DNA of 64,000 nucleotides from Dyadobacter sp. UC 10 (GTDB taxonomy: Bacteria > Bacteroidota > Bacteroidia > Cytophagales > Spirosomataceae). The position numbers and the translations under genes are program-made. Under the pieces are notes generated by a model. It was not told the DNA's origin and made no database searches. It saw only the letters and a program-made list of their open reading frames with translations. Position 1 is the first letter of the stretch. Every line of letters begins with the position of its first letter. Positions 48,394 through 57,078 of the stretch are shown here, one piece after another. Location: the NCBI RefSeq assembly GCF_008369915.1, contig NZ_VSRN01000001.1:1612001-1676000 (forward strand), given 5' to 3'.

Positions 48394-49085
48394 AGGTATT
48401 TTTGATTAGCCGAATAGATAAATAACCCGGCGCCACCATACAGCAGGTTGATGATCTTTTTAGAATCTTCCACGGAAACAGCCGGGCAGCCCAGACTACG
48501 GCCCAGCCTGCCTGTATTTTTGATAAATGATTCGCTTACATAATCAGCGCCATGCATAACGATCGCCCTTTCCAATGCGCGGTCGTTAATCCCTTTTTCC
48601 ACTCCTTCCAGCTTTAAAGACAAGCCGTGCTTCCCCTGATAGGTACCTAGTGTTTTATAAAAACCGAGACTGGATTGGTAGGAAGAGTTATCATTTGAAA
48701 ATTTCTCAGCAAACTCCTCACCCGAATTACGGCCGTGCGCCACATATGTATTGTATAGCACCTTCTTTTTGAGAAGATCGATAATGTATAGCCTTTTGTT
48801 TCGGGAAGATTGGGTAAAGTCGGCAATCGCGAGCACCTGATTTTCCAGCTTCATTTTTTGAAAACCAAACCATGCGCAATAAAATGCTGCTTCTGATAAT
48901 CCCTGTTTTTTCAGATCCAGGGAGTCATATAAAGAAACCCACTCTGGCCGGGAAATTGAATCTGATTTAACTACACTAACTTTTCGGGTAGATGATACTT
49001 CTGTAAACGGATTGATTTGCTGAATACCTAAGGAAACACTAAGCGCAATAATCACCGCCACAAAAACCGCATGAGCCTTCGTCAT
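48306..49085 (-). CDS. Exported murein L,D-transpeptidase catalytic-domain protein (YkuD_2)
   Basis: A 259-aa protein with an N-terminal export signal (MTKAHAVFVAVIIALSVSLG). The catalytic region has MHGADYVSESFIKNTGRLGRSLGCPAVS, the HG...SxGCPA pattern of the YkuD_2 family. The preceding DFTQSSRNKRLYIIDLLKKKVLYNTYVAHGRNSGEEFAE segment is also typical. Its last codons run antisense to the end of the neighbouring L,D-transpeptidase gene (88-bp overlap). Both frames look coding, so two related cell-wall enzymes are arranged tail to tail. Confidence 0.87.
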   Translation of the reverse strand: MTKAHAVFVAVIIALSVSLGIQQINPFTEVSSTRKVSVVKSDSISRPEWVSLYDSLDLKKQGLSEAAFYCAWFGFQKMKLENQVLAIADFTQSSRNKRLYIIDLLKKKVLYNTYVAHGRNSGEEFAEKFSNDNSSYQSSLGFYKTLGTYQGKHGLSLKLEGVEKGINDRALERAIVMHGADYVSESFIKNTGRLGRSLGCPAVSVEDSKKIINLLYGGAGLFIYSANQKYLQASPLLAGLSLDNVRRALGDPLLYISGK

Positions 49086-49182
49086 TTCTTATTGTTTTGT
49101 TGAAAAATAGGATTGCAACTGATCAATAAATAGGTAAGAAGTTAACAGGCAGGCTTACCTTAATGGTTCCTAAAAATATAAA

Positions 49183-49215
49183 AAACGCCAGTAAATCATT
49201 GACTTACTGGCGTTT
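49183..49215 (-). terminator. Terminator of the tyrA operon
   Basis: A perfect 12-bp stem, AAACGCCAGTAA with TTACTGGCGTTT around a 9-base loop. On the minus strand a T-rich run follows. It lies 20 bp beyond the tyrA stop. Confidence 0.88.
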
Positions 49216-49234
49216 ACAAAATCACAAATAGCCA

Positions 49235-50092
49235 CTATTTCTTCTCAATACCTGCCAGTATCCTGCCAATGTCATTGGCGCGGCTCATGAAATTAAGACT
49301 GGTTGCCAGGTCCTCGCGATCGATCGCCTCCTTGAATTTTTTCAGCAGCTCAATATAGTCTCCCAGAGCTTTGGAGACATTCGTTTTGTTTTGATCGAAA
49401 ATCGGGGCCCACATTTGCGGCGAGCTTTTTGCCAGTCTGACCGTCGAAGAAAAACCGGTACTCGCCATATCGAAGATCGCTTTTTCATCCGCTTCCTTAT
49501 CCAAAACCGTTAATCCAAGTGCAAACGAACTAATGTGGCTCAAATGCGAAACATAAGCCAGGTGCAGATCATGCTCCACCGGCGTCATATAATGGATCTT
49601 CATGCCGGCATCACGTAAAAACGTTTCCACCAGTCCGAGCGATTCGGGATTACTTTTCTCTTTATCGCAGATGATCACATTTTTGTGCGGCAGCAGCTCC
49701 TTAAATGCAGCGCCGGGACCTGAATTTTCGGTTCCCGCCATCGGGTGCACGGCTACAAACTGGTTTCTCTTGGGATGCGTATCGGCCATTTGGCAAATCA
49801 ATTCTTTCGTTGACCCCAGATCCATGATCGTGCGGCCTTCCGGCAAAAGGTCAAGCATGTAGGGGAGCAGTTTCGAAATGGCATCTACGGGCGTAGCAAG
49901 CACATTCAGTTCCGCCATTTCCAATGCTTCTTCCAAACTGACAATTTCGTCGACAATACCTTTTGCCAATGCAATCTTCTGATTTACACCAGAATTATCA
50001 ACTCCCACAAACCTGACATTGGGATATTTTTCCCGCAATGCCAGTGCAAAAGATCCGCCTAAAAGGCCTATTCCTATAATACTAACTACCAT
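49235..50092 (-). CDS. tyrA: Prephenate dehydrogenase
   Basis: Converts prephenate to 4-hydroxyphenylpyruvate with NAD(P)+ in tyrosine synthesis. The 285-aa protein starts with the dinucleotide-binding VVSIIGIGLLGGSFALAL (GxGxxGG). The catalytic His region is VAVHPMAGTENSGPGAA, followed by the helical dimerisation half with HDLHLAYVSHLSHISSFAL. There is no ACT or chorismate-mutase domain, so feedback control must come from elsewhere. It follows the aminotransferase gene after 14 bp and ends at a strong terminator. Confidence 0.93.
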   Translation of the reverse strand: MVVSIIGIGLLGGSFALALREKYPNVRFVGVDNSGVNQKIALAKGIVDEIVSLEEALEMAELNVLATPVDAISKLLPYMLDLLPEGRTIMDLGSTKELICQMADTHPKRNQFVAVHPMAGTENSGPGAAFKELLPHKNVIICDKEKSNPESLGLVETFLRDAGMKIHYMTPVEHDLHLAYVSHLSHISSFALGLTVLDKEADEKAIFDMASTGFSSTVRLAKSSPQMWAPIFDQNKTNVSKALGDYIELLKKFKEAIDREDLATSLNFMSRANDIGRILAGIEKK

Positions 50093-50106
50093 ATTATTAT
50101 ATTGAC

Positions 50107-51264
50107 TTAGCCTTTAATTCTTTCAACTGCCTCCCAGATCCGCTCTTTCGGCAAACAAAGTGACAGCCTGATATAACGCTGGCCTTGGGGTCCGAATATG
50201 AAACCGGGAGCTATAAAAACGTGCTTCTCAACAAGCGTCTGATTCACCAGCTTTTCAGCAGATTCCACCGAATCCGGCAATTTGCCCCAGAGAAACATCC
50301 CTTCCTGTTTCGGGTCCCAGTTACATCCTAATGTACTTAAAAGTGCCTCGGCAGCTTCTAGTCGCCCTTGGTATACTGCATTTCTTTCTGCGTGCCATTC
50401 GTCGGAGTTATACAGAGCAGCCACTGCTGCTTCCTGCATCGCCCAGAACATACCCGAATCCACATTGCTCTTAATCGTCAGCACGGCATTAATATAAGGC
50501 TTCGCTGCCGCCAGCCAACCCATTCGCCAGCCCGCCATATTGTGCGATTTGCTCATGGAATTCAGCTCGATAGCCACTTCCTTCGCGCCTTCGACAGACA
50601 ACAGGCTGATCGGCTGTTTTTTGTTCAGGATCAAGCTGTAAGGATTGTCGTGGCAAAGCAATACCCGGTGTTTTTTGGCAAAAGCAACGGCATTCTCGAA
50701 AAGTTCCAGAGTCGCAGGTGCGCCGGTTGGCATGTGGGGATAATTAAGCCACATGATCTTCGTCTTGCCGGTCACCAGGCTCTCCAATGCATTCCAGTCG
50801 GGCTGCCAGCCATTTTCTTCCTGCAAGGGATATTCTTTCACCACTGCACCCACCATCTGACTTACTGCCCGATAGGCAGGATATCCAAGTTCGGGTACCA
50901 AAACTTCGTCGCCCGGATCGAGGAAAGTGAGGCTTACGTGTGTAATACCTTCTTTTGAGCCTATTAACGGCAGGATTTCTGAATTGGGGTCGAGTTTTAC
51001 ACGGTAATTATGATCATAAAAATCAGCAATCGCATTGCGAAAGGCGGGGGTACCTGTATAAGACTGATAACCATGCGCATTCGGTTTCAATATGGCTGAC
51101 GACAACGCTTCAAGCGTCGCTTCCGACGGCATCATGTCGGGGTTACCAATTCCCAGATTGATAACATCATGCCCTTCGGCAATGAGTTTACGCACTTCGG
51201 CAAGCTTTACTGAAAAGTAGTATTCAGAAGTCTGCTTTGTACGCCGGGCGGTTTCTATGATCAT
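50107..51264 (-). CDS. Class I/II PLP aminotransferase, probably aromatic
   Basis: A 385-aa fold-type I aminotransferase. The NLGIGNPDMMPSEATLEAL segment, the YPHMPTGAPA (NxPxNPTG-like) loop and the PLP Lys in SMSKSHNMAGWRMGW are all present, as is the C-terminal Arg in RYIRLSL. It is followed after 14 bp by tyrA, so it probably transfers an amino group to 4-hydroxyphenylpyruvate or phenylpyruvate, although LL-diaminopimelate or aspartate activity cannot be excluded. It is divergent from modA, with 148 bp between the start codons. Confidence 0.88.
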   Translation of the reverse strand: MIIETARRTKQTSEYYFSVKLAEVRKLIAEGHDVINLGIGNPDMMPSEATLEALSSAILKPNAHGYQSYTGTPAFRNAIADFYDHNYRVKLDPNSEILPLIGSKEGITHVSLTFLDPGDEVLVPELGYPAYRAVSQMVGAVVKEYPLQEENGWQPDWNALESLVTGKTKIMWLNYPHMPTGAPATLELFENAVAFAKKHRVLLCHDNPYSLILNKKQPISLLSVEGAKEVAIELNSMSKSHNMAGWRMGWLAAAKPYINAVLTIKSNVDSGMFWAMQEAAVAALYNSDEWHAERNAVYQGRLEAAEALLSTLGCNWDPKQEGMFLWGKLPDSVESAEKLVNQTLVEKHVFIAPGFIFGPQGQRYIRLSLCLPKERIWEAVERIKG

Positions 51265-51412
51265 TTTAATACTGAATTTCGCCTGGGCACCTGGCCGCCA
51301 GCGGTTAAGATCTCGTCCAGAATGGTCGAAATGGCGCGCAATTTACGATATTTTCCCGATCAGGCGGATTTTGAAGACATGTATGCCAAACAAAAATCCT
51401 TTAAATTGCAAG

Positions 51413-52165
51413 ATGAAGTTTCAGCATTTAATCCTTTTTATCGGACTGATTCTGGCTGGCTGCTCCAAGCCTTCGGAAAAAATAATCGTGGCTACCGCCG
51501 CCAACGTGCAGTATGTGATGAAGGAGTTGAAAATTGAATTCGAGAAAGAATCCGGAAAGCAGATTGAAATCGTCGTGGGCTCTTCCGGTAGTCTTACCAC
51601 CCAGATCCGGGAAGGAGCACCTTTCGACGTATTCGTTTCTGCGGACACCAAATATCCTGACGAGATCTTCAAAAATGGTGGTTCTGACGAAAAACCGAAA
51701 GTATATGCACTGGGATCGCTGGTGTTATGGTCAAAAAACACCCCGCAGGCAGAACTCAATACAGCTTTGCTGACAACAGAAAAAATCAGGAAAATCGCAA
51801 TTCCCAATCCGAAAACGGCACCTTACGGAGTTGCAGCAATTGAAGTAATGAAATCACAAAGGCTCTTTGATCAAATTGAGCCGAAACTCGTATTCGGCGA
51901 AAGCATTGCGCAAACCGCACAATATATCATGTCCGGGTCAGCAGAAATCGGTTTCAATGCCCTATCAATCGTATTATCACCGGAAATGAAAAATAAAGGA
52001 CACTATATATTGTTAGATTCAACATCATACCAACCAATACAACAAGCTGCAATCCTACTAAAACACAGCAACAATTCACCCAAAAAAGAGGCCAGCCAAA
52101 AATTCTACGATTTCCTGTTTTCCGAAAAGGGCAAAGCCATTTTAAAAAAATACGGCTACAAATAG
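51413..52165 (+). CDS. modA: Molybdate-binding lipoprotein ModA
   Basis: Substrate-binding protein of the molybdate ABC importer. The ATG at 51413 gives MKFQHLILFIGLILAGC with a lipobox Cys17; the open frame to 51257 is noise. Molybdate-site segments are visible: ATAANVQYVMKEL (AA-S/N loop), VVGSSGSLTTQIREGAPFDVFVSAD and PKTAPYGVAAIEVM, then GSAEIGFNALS. At 250 aa it has the usual size. modB follows after 75 bp and modC overlaps modB. Confidence 0.93.
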   Translation: MKFQHLILFIGLILAGCSKPSEKIIVATAANVQYVMKELKIEFEKESGKQIEIVVGSSGSLTTQIREGAPFDVFVSADTKYPDEIFKNGGSDEKPKVYALGSLVLWSKNTPQAELNTALLTTEKIRKIAIPNPKTAPYGVAAIEVMKSQRLFDQIEPKLVFGESIAQTAQYIMSGSAEIGFNALSIVLSPEMKNKGHYILLDSTSYQPIQQAAILLKHSNNSPKKEASQKFYDFLFSEKGKAILKKYGYK

Positions 52166-52180
52166 TGACACAAAGCAGCT

Positions 52181-52222
52181 CATTCTCATTCCGAGGCGGC
52201 TCATTCGGTCATTCAGTCATTC
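52181..52222 (+). repeat. CATTC micro-repeat between modA and modB
   Basis: CATTC occurs five times: at 52181, 52187, 52202, 52210 and 52218. The last three have an exact 8-bp period. It lies in the 75-bp modA-modB gap and probably has no coding role. Confidence 0.6.
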
Positions 52223-52240
52223 AAAATTCACTAATTAAAA

Positions 52241-52915
52241 ATGGACTACCAGCCCATCTGGCTTACTTTCCGGCTCGCGATCATTACATCGGCAATTTTG
52301 CTTGTGCTAGCATTGCCGGTGGCTTACTGGCTTGCATTCGGGAAGTTTAAAGGACGCGGCGTGGTGGAAGCTGTGATCGGTTTACCGCTGGTTTTACCTC
52401 CATCTGTGATCGGATTTTATCTTTTGCTCGCTTTCAGCCCCTCCTATTGGTTTGGCGCGTGGATCGAGAAAGTGCTGGGGCTTCGACTCGTTTTTTCGTT
52501 TCCGGGACTGGTGATCGCTTCCATTTTATATAGCCTGCCATTTATGGTTTACCCGATCCGCGCCGGACTGCAATCTCTGCCGCCTTCGTTGCGGGAAGCC
52601 TCCTATACTTTGGGTAAAACCGAAATGCAGACGTTTTTCAGGGTATTGCTACCCAATTGTAAGCCTGCTATTCTCACAGCTTTTGTACTCACATTCGCGC
52701 ATACCGTAGGCGAGTTTGGGGTGGTTTTAATGATCGGGGGAAATATTCCGGGTGTGACCAAAGTGGCGTCCGTCGCGATCTATAACGAAGTGGAGGCGCT
52801 GAATTATGGCGTGGCAAATCAATATGCGATGGTTTTGTTTGCGATCACTTTTGTGATTTTATTGCTGGTCTATTCAATCAACAACCGTCTGCTTCGTGTC
52901 CGACAGTCAGCTTAA
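52241..52915 (+). CDS. modB: Molybdate ABC transporter permease ModB
   Basis: A 224-aa inner-membrane permease with five to six helices. The EAA coupling loop (LREASYTLGKTEMQTFFRVLLPNCKPAILTAFVL) and the family segments GLPLVLPPSVIGFYLL and HTVGEFGVVLMIGGNIPG are clear. It forms the pore for molybdate delivered by ModA. Its last 20 bp overlap the modC start, indicating translational coupling. Confidence 0.94.
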   Translation: MDYQPIWLTFRLAIITSAILLVLALPVAYWLAFGKFKGRGVVEAVIGLPLVLPPSVIGFYLLLAFSPSYWFGAWIEKVLGLRLVFSFPGLVIASILYSLPFMVYPIRAGLQSLPPSLREASYTLGKTEMQTFFRVLLPNCKPAILTAFVLTFAHTVGEFGVVLMIGGNIPGVTKVASVAIYNEVEALNYGVANQYAMVLFAITFVILLLVYSINNRLLRVRQSA

Positions 52916-53786
52916 CATTGCGATCAGGCATACGCTCCACACCGCCCAGGGCACATTGCCCATGGAAGTATCAATTTCACTGGAAAAGGGCGCTATAATG
53001 GCTTTGACTGGGCCTTCGGGAGCGGGAAAAACGACGTTGTTAAAGCAAATTGCAGGATTACTCATACCAGAGGAAGGCGCAATCTCTATCAATAGTACTG
53101 TCTGGCTCGACACTCAAAATCAGATTAAACTGCCTCCGCAGCACCGGAACATCGGTTTTGTTTTTCAGGATTACGCTTTGTTCCCCAATATGACCGTAGC
53201 CGAAAACCTGACTTTCGCGCTATCCAAAAAAGGAGATAAGAAAATCGTGAATGAGTTACTGGAAGCCACCGGGCTGAACAATTTGACGCACAGAAAGCCC
53301 AATCAGCTTTCGGGCGGACAGCAGCAGCGCGTCGCACTGGCTCGGGCGCTGGTCAGGAAGCCTGATTTATTGCTGCTCGACGAGCCGTTCTCTGCCGTAG
53401 ATCCCGATATGCGTTCCCAGTTGCAGGAATTGATCCTGAAATTTCACAATCTATACCAATTTACCGCCATAATCGTCACGCACGAAACTGGCGAAATTTT
53501 CCGCCTCGCGGATCAGGTGTGTGTATTGGAAAATGGGAAAGTCACTAAGTTCGCCACGCCAGGCAGCATTTATCTGAATGCTGATCAACATGAAGACTCT
53601 TTTTTCATATATGGAGAAGTAATCAGCTGTGTGCGGGAAGCGGACTACTTACTGGTCAATTTATTGATTGACAACAGGATCCGACAGATTAAACTATCCG
53701 CGGAAATGGAGCAGCAAGTTATTCCTGGTAAAAAATTCGTACTAAGCTATCCGCTCCAATTCCCTGAGATTTTGTGGCTCGATTGA
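52896..53786 (+). CDS. modC: Molybdate ABC transporter ATPase ModC
   Basis: ATPase of the molybdate importer, 296 aa, starting with GTG at 52896. Walker A is GPSGAGKTTLL (about 38-48), the Q loop is in FVFQDYALFPNMTV, the ABC signature LSGGQQQRVALARAL is about 130, and Walker B is LLLLDEPFSAVD. The C-terminal 70 residues (FFIYGEVISCVREADYLLVNLLIDN) resemble a single TOBE/Mop-like fold. It overlaps modB by 20 bp and completes the modABC operon. Confidence 0.94.
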   Translation: MSDSQLNIAIRHTLHTAQGTLPMEVSISLEKGAIMALTGPSGAGKTTLLKQIAGLLIPEEGAISINSTVWLDTQNQIKLPPQHRNIGFVFQDYALFPNMTVAENLTFALSKKGDKKIVNELLEATGLNNLTHRKPNQLSGGQQQRVALARALVRKPDLLLLDEPFSAVDPDMRSQLQELILKFHNLYQFTAIIVTHETGEIFRLADQVCVLENGKVTKFATPGSIYLNADQHEDSFFIYGEVISCVREADYLLVNLLIDNRIRQIKLSAEMEQQVIPGKKFVLSYPLQFPEILWLD

Positions 53787-53863
53787 TCTCAGAACCAGAT
53801 ATTGATCGAAAGTAACTTTGCGTTTAAACCGTCTTTATCCCTAAAATCCTTTTTACAATTCCT

Positions 53864-54541
53864 ATGAAGCTACTTTTCAAATTATTACAAATTGCCATTT
53901 TCGTTTTGCCCATGATCGCGATGCGGCAGGACAAACCCCTGAAAGTCATTTTCTTCGGCGATTCGATTACGCAGGCTGGCGTAAGTCCCACGGGTTACAT
54001 TACGCAAATGGGCGAAATGCTGAAAGCCAAAAACCAAAACAACCAATATGAACTGATCGGAGCCGGAATCGGGGGAAACAAGGTATATGATCTTTACCTC
54101 CGGCTGGAAGATGATGTATTGTCAAAAAAACCTGATGTCGTTTTTATTTATGTGGGGATCAACGATGTGTGGCATAAAGCTTCTTCGGGAACTGGTACTG
54201 ATCCTGATAAATACGTGAAGTTCTATGAGGCCCTGATCAGGAAAATGAAGGCACAGAATATCCGTGTGATCGTCTGCACGCCGACGGTGATTGGCGAAAG
54301 AAACGACAATTCGAACCAGCAGGACGGAGATTTAAACCAATACTCCAAATTGATCCGCGAGATTGCTTCAAGAAACAGTTTGCAACTCTGCGACCTGCGT
54401 AAACATTTTGCGGATTACCTCACGCAAAACAATCCTGAAAACAAAGAAAAAGGAATCCTGACTTCCGACCGCGTGCATTTAACTGACGCCGGGAACAAAT
54501 TTCTGGCGGAGAAAATGCTGGAAGCGTTAGTGCAGAAATAA
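53864..54541 (+). CDS. Exported SGNH/GDSL hydrolase
   Basis: A 225-aa serine hydrolase with a short signal peptide (about 1-22). Block I is KVIFFGDSITQAG (nucleophile Ser), the oxyanion Gly/Asn are in IGAGIGG and YVGINDVWH, and the catalytic Asp-His pair is in SDRVHLTDAG. It is the second SGNH hydrolase of the window, but the two are not close copies. Lipase, acetylxylan esterase and sialate-O-acetylesterase are all possible activities. It is followed by an inverted pair of REP-like palindromes. Confidence 0.88.
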   Translation: MKLLFKLLQIAIFVLPMIAMRQDKPLKVIFFGDSITQAGVSPTGYITQMGEMLKAKNQNNQYELIGAGIGGNKVYDLYLRLEDDVLSKKPDVVFIYVGINDVWHKASSGTGTDPDKYVKFYEALIRKMKAQNIRVIVCTPTVIGERNDNSNQQDGDLNQYSKLIREIASRNSLQLCDLRKHFADYLTQNNPENKEKGILTSDRVHLTDAGNKFLAEKMLEALVQK

Positions 54542-54551
54542 TGAGCTTTTT

Positions 54552-54703
54552 CCGTTGACTGAAGTCAACGGAAATTGATTTCTTTTGTCAGGTGACAAAT
54601 TGTCTCTTGTACCAAGGTGAATGAACCCTCAGAAAATTTCCAGTGCAGACCCGCCAATCAATAGACCTAAAAAATATCAATTTCCGCCGACTTCAGTCGA
54701 CGG
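54552..54703. repeat. Inverted pair of REP-like palindromes (BIME-like)
   Basis: The left palindrome (54552-54571; CCGTTGACT-GA-AGTCAACGG) is followed by AAATTGAT; the right one (54684-54703; CCGCCGACT-TC-AGTCGACGG, one mismatch) is preceded by ATCAATTT. The tags are exact reverse complements, so the two elements point toward each other across about 110 bp. Core and tag match the elements at 3842 and 13772. A TTGTCA-GG-TGACAA dyad lies between them at about 54585. Confidence 0.75.
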
Positions 54704-54720
54704 AAATCGGTTTTTGGGGA

Positions 54721-55617
54721 CTACCACAATTTATCAGGATATTCTCCTGACTCGTGCAATGCTGCCAGAGAAGCCTGTACATTCGGTTTGTCATCCGGGT
54801 AAGTCACTCCAAACCAGTCGGATGAGCTGCGGAATACGCGACAGTTACCCAGACCTTTTTCAATAAGTCTGGTCATGACGGTAGGGATGTAGAATTCCGC
54901 TTTTGGAGTATTGATATTCTCTCTTGCGTAGGTTTCGAAAAATTCTTTTGTAAGCGGGAACATCGTCGGCTTGAAGCCCCAGAAATTCATAGAAACCGGA
55001 GTCTCTGGCTCCAACTCGGTTTTTACGCCGTCTTCTTCAAAATAGATCTTTCCATCTTCCTCGAAAATCTTGGTACGCTCCACTACCGATTCGAGGTTAT
55101 GGTCGGCCCTTTCAATGCAAATGCCGCGGGATACTGTTCCGTTTTCAGACAAAGTCCTTTTCAGCTCGTAACCGATCATCGCGTGCTGGCTGTCATCGGT
55201 GTCACTTTGCAGGAATTTTGCCATCGTTTCAAATGCGTCGCGACCATAAAAATCATCTGCATTGATCACTGCAAAAGGTGTATCCGTCTGCTCCCAGGCA
55301 CACAAGGTAGCGTGGCCGGTACCCCAGGGTTTTGTTCTTTCCACAGTTCCCAGGTCTTCCGGAACATAGGATTGTATCCCCTGGATTGCGAAGTCAAAAT
55401 CGATCTTACCTTTCAGTTTCGGGGCAAAAATGGCTTCTGCACTGTCTTTTATTTCCTGGCGGACGATAAAAACTACCTTTCCAAAGCCGCTTCTGATCGC
55501 ATCATACAATGAATAATCGATGATCGTTTCGCCATTAGGCCCAAACTGGTCCAGCTGCTTGATGCCTCCGTATCGGCTGCCTATTCCGGCTGCAAGAATT
55601 AAAAGAGTTGGTTTCAT
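54721..55617 (-). CDS. Sugar-phosphate nucleotidyltransferase (GalU/RfbA-like fold)
   Basis: A 298-aa GT-A-type nucleotidyltransferase. The N-terminal nucleotide-binding motif is LLILAAGIGSRYGGIKQLDQFGPNGETIIDY, the Asp pair for metal is in FAVINADDFYGRDAF, and SMNFWGFKPTMFPLTKEFF is the sugar-binding side. It should join a nucleoside triphosphate to a sugar 1-phosphate. The specific sugar cannot be told. It is a single-gene unit preceded by a terminator of the next operon. Confidence 0.85.
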   Translation of the reverse strand: MKPTLLILAAGIGSRYGGIKQLDQFGPNGETIIDYSLYDAIRSGFGKVVFIVRQEIKDSAEAIFAPKLKGKIDFDFAIQGIQSYVPEDLGTVERTKPWGTGHATLCAWEQTDTPFAVINADDFYGRDAFETMAKFLQSDTDDSQHAMIGYELKRTLSENGTVSRGICIERADHNLESVVERTKIFEEDGKIYFEEDGVKTELEPETPVSMNFWGFKPTMFPLTKEFFETYARENINTPKAEFYIPTVMTRLIEKGLGNCRVFRSSSDWFGVTYPDDKPNVQASLAALHESGEYPDKLW

Positions 55618-55689
55618 TAAAATTGGTTAAGACTATACTGTGGTGTATAAAAGTTGTCGGCAAAATAAGCCCATTCAACACGATAAAAA

Positions 55690-55718
55690 AAACGCGCTCC
55701 CGATTTGGGTGCGCGTTT
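55690..55718 (-). terminator. Terminator downstream of the Fe-S carrier gene
   Basis: Stem AAACGCGC plus CCC paired with GGG plus GCGCGTTT (one mismatch) around GATTT. On the minus strand it ends in a run of eight T. It lies 23 bp beyond the Fe-S carrier stop. Confidence 0.85.
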
Positions 55719-55740
55719 GAAGAATAAAATATTTTAAAAT

Positions 55741-56067
55741 TTATACCGCAAAGCTTTCTCCGCAGCCGCAGGTACGGGTTGCGTTGGGGTTTATAAACTG
55801 AAAACCTTTGCCATTCAGCCCGTCAGAAAAATCGAGCGTGGTACCTGCCAGGTAAAGAAGGCTTTTCTTATCGACGATGATTTTGACGCCTTTATCCTCA
55901 AAAACCATATCAGTCGGCTTGGAATCTGAATTGAATTCTAGATTATAAGTTAAACCGGAACAGCCACCTCCCAAAACGCCTACCCTGATCTGGTAATCAT
56001 CGGCAAATCCATCCGCTTTACGGAGTTCCACAATTTTGTTTTTGGCGGTATCGCTTACAGTAACCAT
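55741..56067 (-). CDS. erpA: A-type Fe-S cluster carrier (ErpA/IscA-like)
   Basis: A 108-aa HesB/IscA-family protein that passes assembled Fe-S clusters to apo-enzymes. The three conserved Cys are present: GGGCSGLTYNLEF (first) and TCGCGESFAV (CGC at the end). The N-terminal VTVSDTAKNKIVELRKADG is typical. IscA, SufA and ErpA cannot be separated with certainty from sequence alone, so the symbol is provisional. It lies 75 bp downstream of thrB in the same direction and may be the last gene of that transcript. Confidence 0.88.
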   Translation of the reverse strand: MVTVSDTAKNKIVELRKADGFADDYQIRVGVLGGGCSGLTYNLEFNSDSKPTDMVFEDKGVKIIVDKKSLLYLAGTTLDFSDGLNGKGFQFINPNATRTCGCGESFAV

Positions 56068-56142
56068 GATTTTTAAATTTTGTAACTACCCTGTTTAACA
56101 ATCCGCGACGCTCAGAAAGTTCACCTAAATCAAAAGAAACAG

Positions 56143-57078
56143 CTATTCTGTCACAATCATTGCGCCGCCCGTATTGATCTGCGAAACGTGCAGGGCAGCT
56201 GCTATTCCAGCTTCTGCAAACCTGTTTTTCATCGCTTCCCCGGCTTTCTGAGCATTCTCCACTCCTCTGCTCAACGCGAATATCGACGGGCCTGAGCCCG
56301 AAATACTGCAACCTAATGCGCCGTTGTCAATTGCAGCCTGCTTTACTTCCTTGAATTGCGGGATCAAAATCGAGCGCACCGGCTCAATGATCACATCCAC
56401 CATCGAGCGGCTGATCAGTCCATAATCGGCCTGCATTAATCCAGCCACCAGGCCAGCCACATTACCCATTTGGGAGATCGTATTTTTAAGGGAAACCTCG
56501 TTGCGCAATATAAAACGTGCATCTTTTGTATTGATTTCAATATCCGGATGAACGAGCGTACAGTACAAATCGTCGGGTACCGGGATGGTGAAAATATCCA
56601 GCGGGTTGTAGCTTCTTATCACCACAAAACCACCCAAAAGCGATGGTCCCACGTTGTCCGCATGCGCCGAGCCGGACGCAATTCTTTCGCCTTCCATGGC
56701 AAATGGAAGCAGTTCCTGTCTGCTCAGCGGCTTGCCCAGCATTTCGTTGATCGCCACCACGCCGGCAACCGCGCTCGCGGCGCTGGAACCCATTCCGCTG
56801 CCCAGGGGCATATTTTTGTGCAACACGACCTCGCAGCCAAAATCGGATATTCCTAAATGTTTGAGCAAATGCAGCATGACGCCGGTAACCGAATTTTTCT
56901 CTGCATTTCTTGGCAGCCTGCCTTCATCGCCGGTAATGTCGGTGATTACGATACCCGGCTCGTCACGGCGGCGCAGTTCTACGGTATCGCCCGGCTCTTT
57001 GATTGCAAACCCAAAAATATCAAACCCGCAAGCCACATTAGCAACCGTAGCCGGGGCAAAAGCTTTTACAAAATTCAC
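56143..57078 (-). CDS. thrB: Homoserine kinase
   Basis: GHMP-family kinase that phosphorylates homoserine in threonine synthesis. The 311-aa protein starts with GTG: NFVKAFAPATVANVACGFDIFGFA matches the ThrB N terminus. The ATP loop PLGSGMGSSAASAVAGV (about 91-107) and the late GCSISGSGPSIFAL motif are intact. The start codon overlaps the HEPN gene stop by one base (TAGTG on the minus strand), so its translation is coupled to that gene. thrA lies two genes upstream. Confidence 0.94.
   Translation of the reverse strand: MNFVKAFAPATVANVACGFDIFGFAIKEPGDTVELRRRDEPGIVITDITGDEGRLPRNAEKNSVTGVMLHLLKHLGISDFGCEVVLHKNMPLGSGMGSSAASAVAGVVAINEMLGKPLSRQELLPFAMEGERIASGSAHADNVGPSLLGGFVVIRSYNPLDIFTIPVPDDLYCTLVHPDIEINTKDARFILRNEVSLKNTISQMGNVAGLVAGLMQADYGLISRSMVDVIIEPVRSILIPQFKEVKQAAIDNGALGCSISGSGPSIFALSRGVENAQKAGEAMKNRFAEAGIAAALHVSQINTGGAMIVTE

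Noticed and set aside
52165-52350. 61-codon open frame spanning the CATTC repeats
   Set aside because: It overlaps the modB start in another frame and has no protein-like features.
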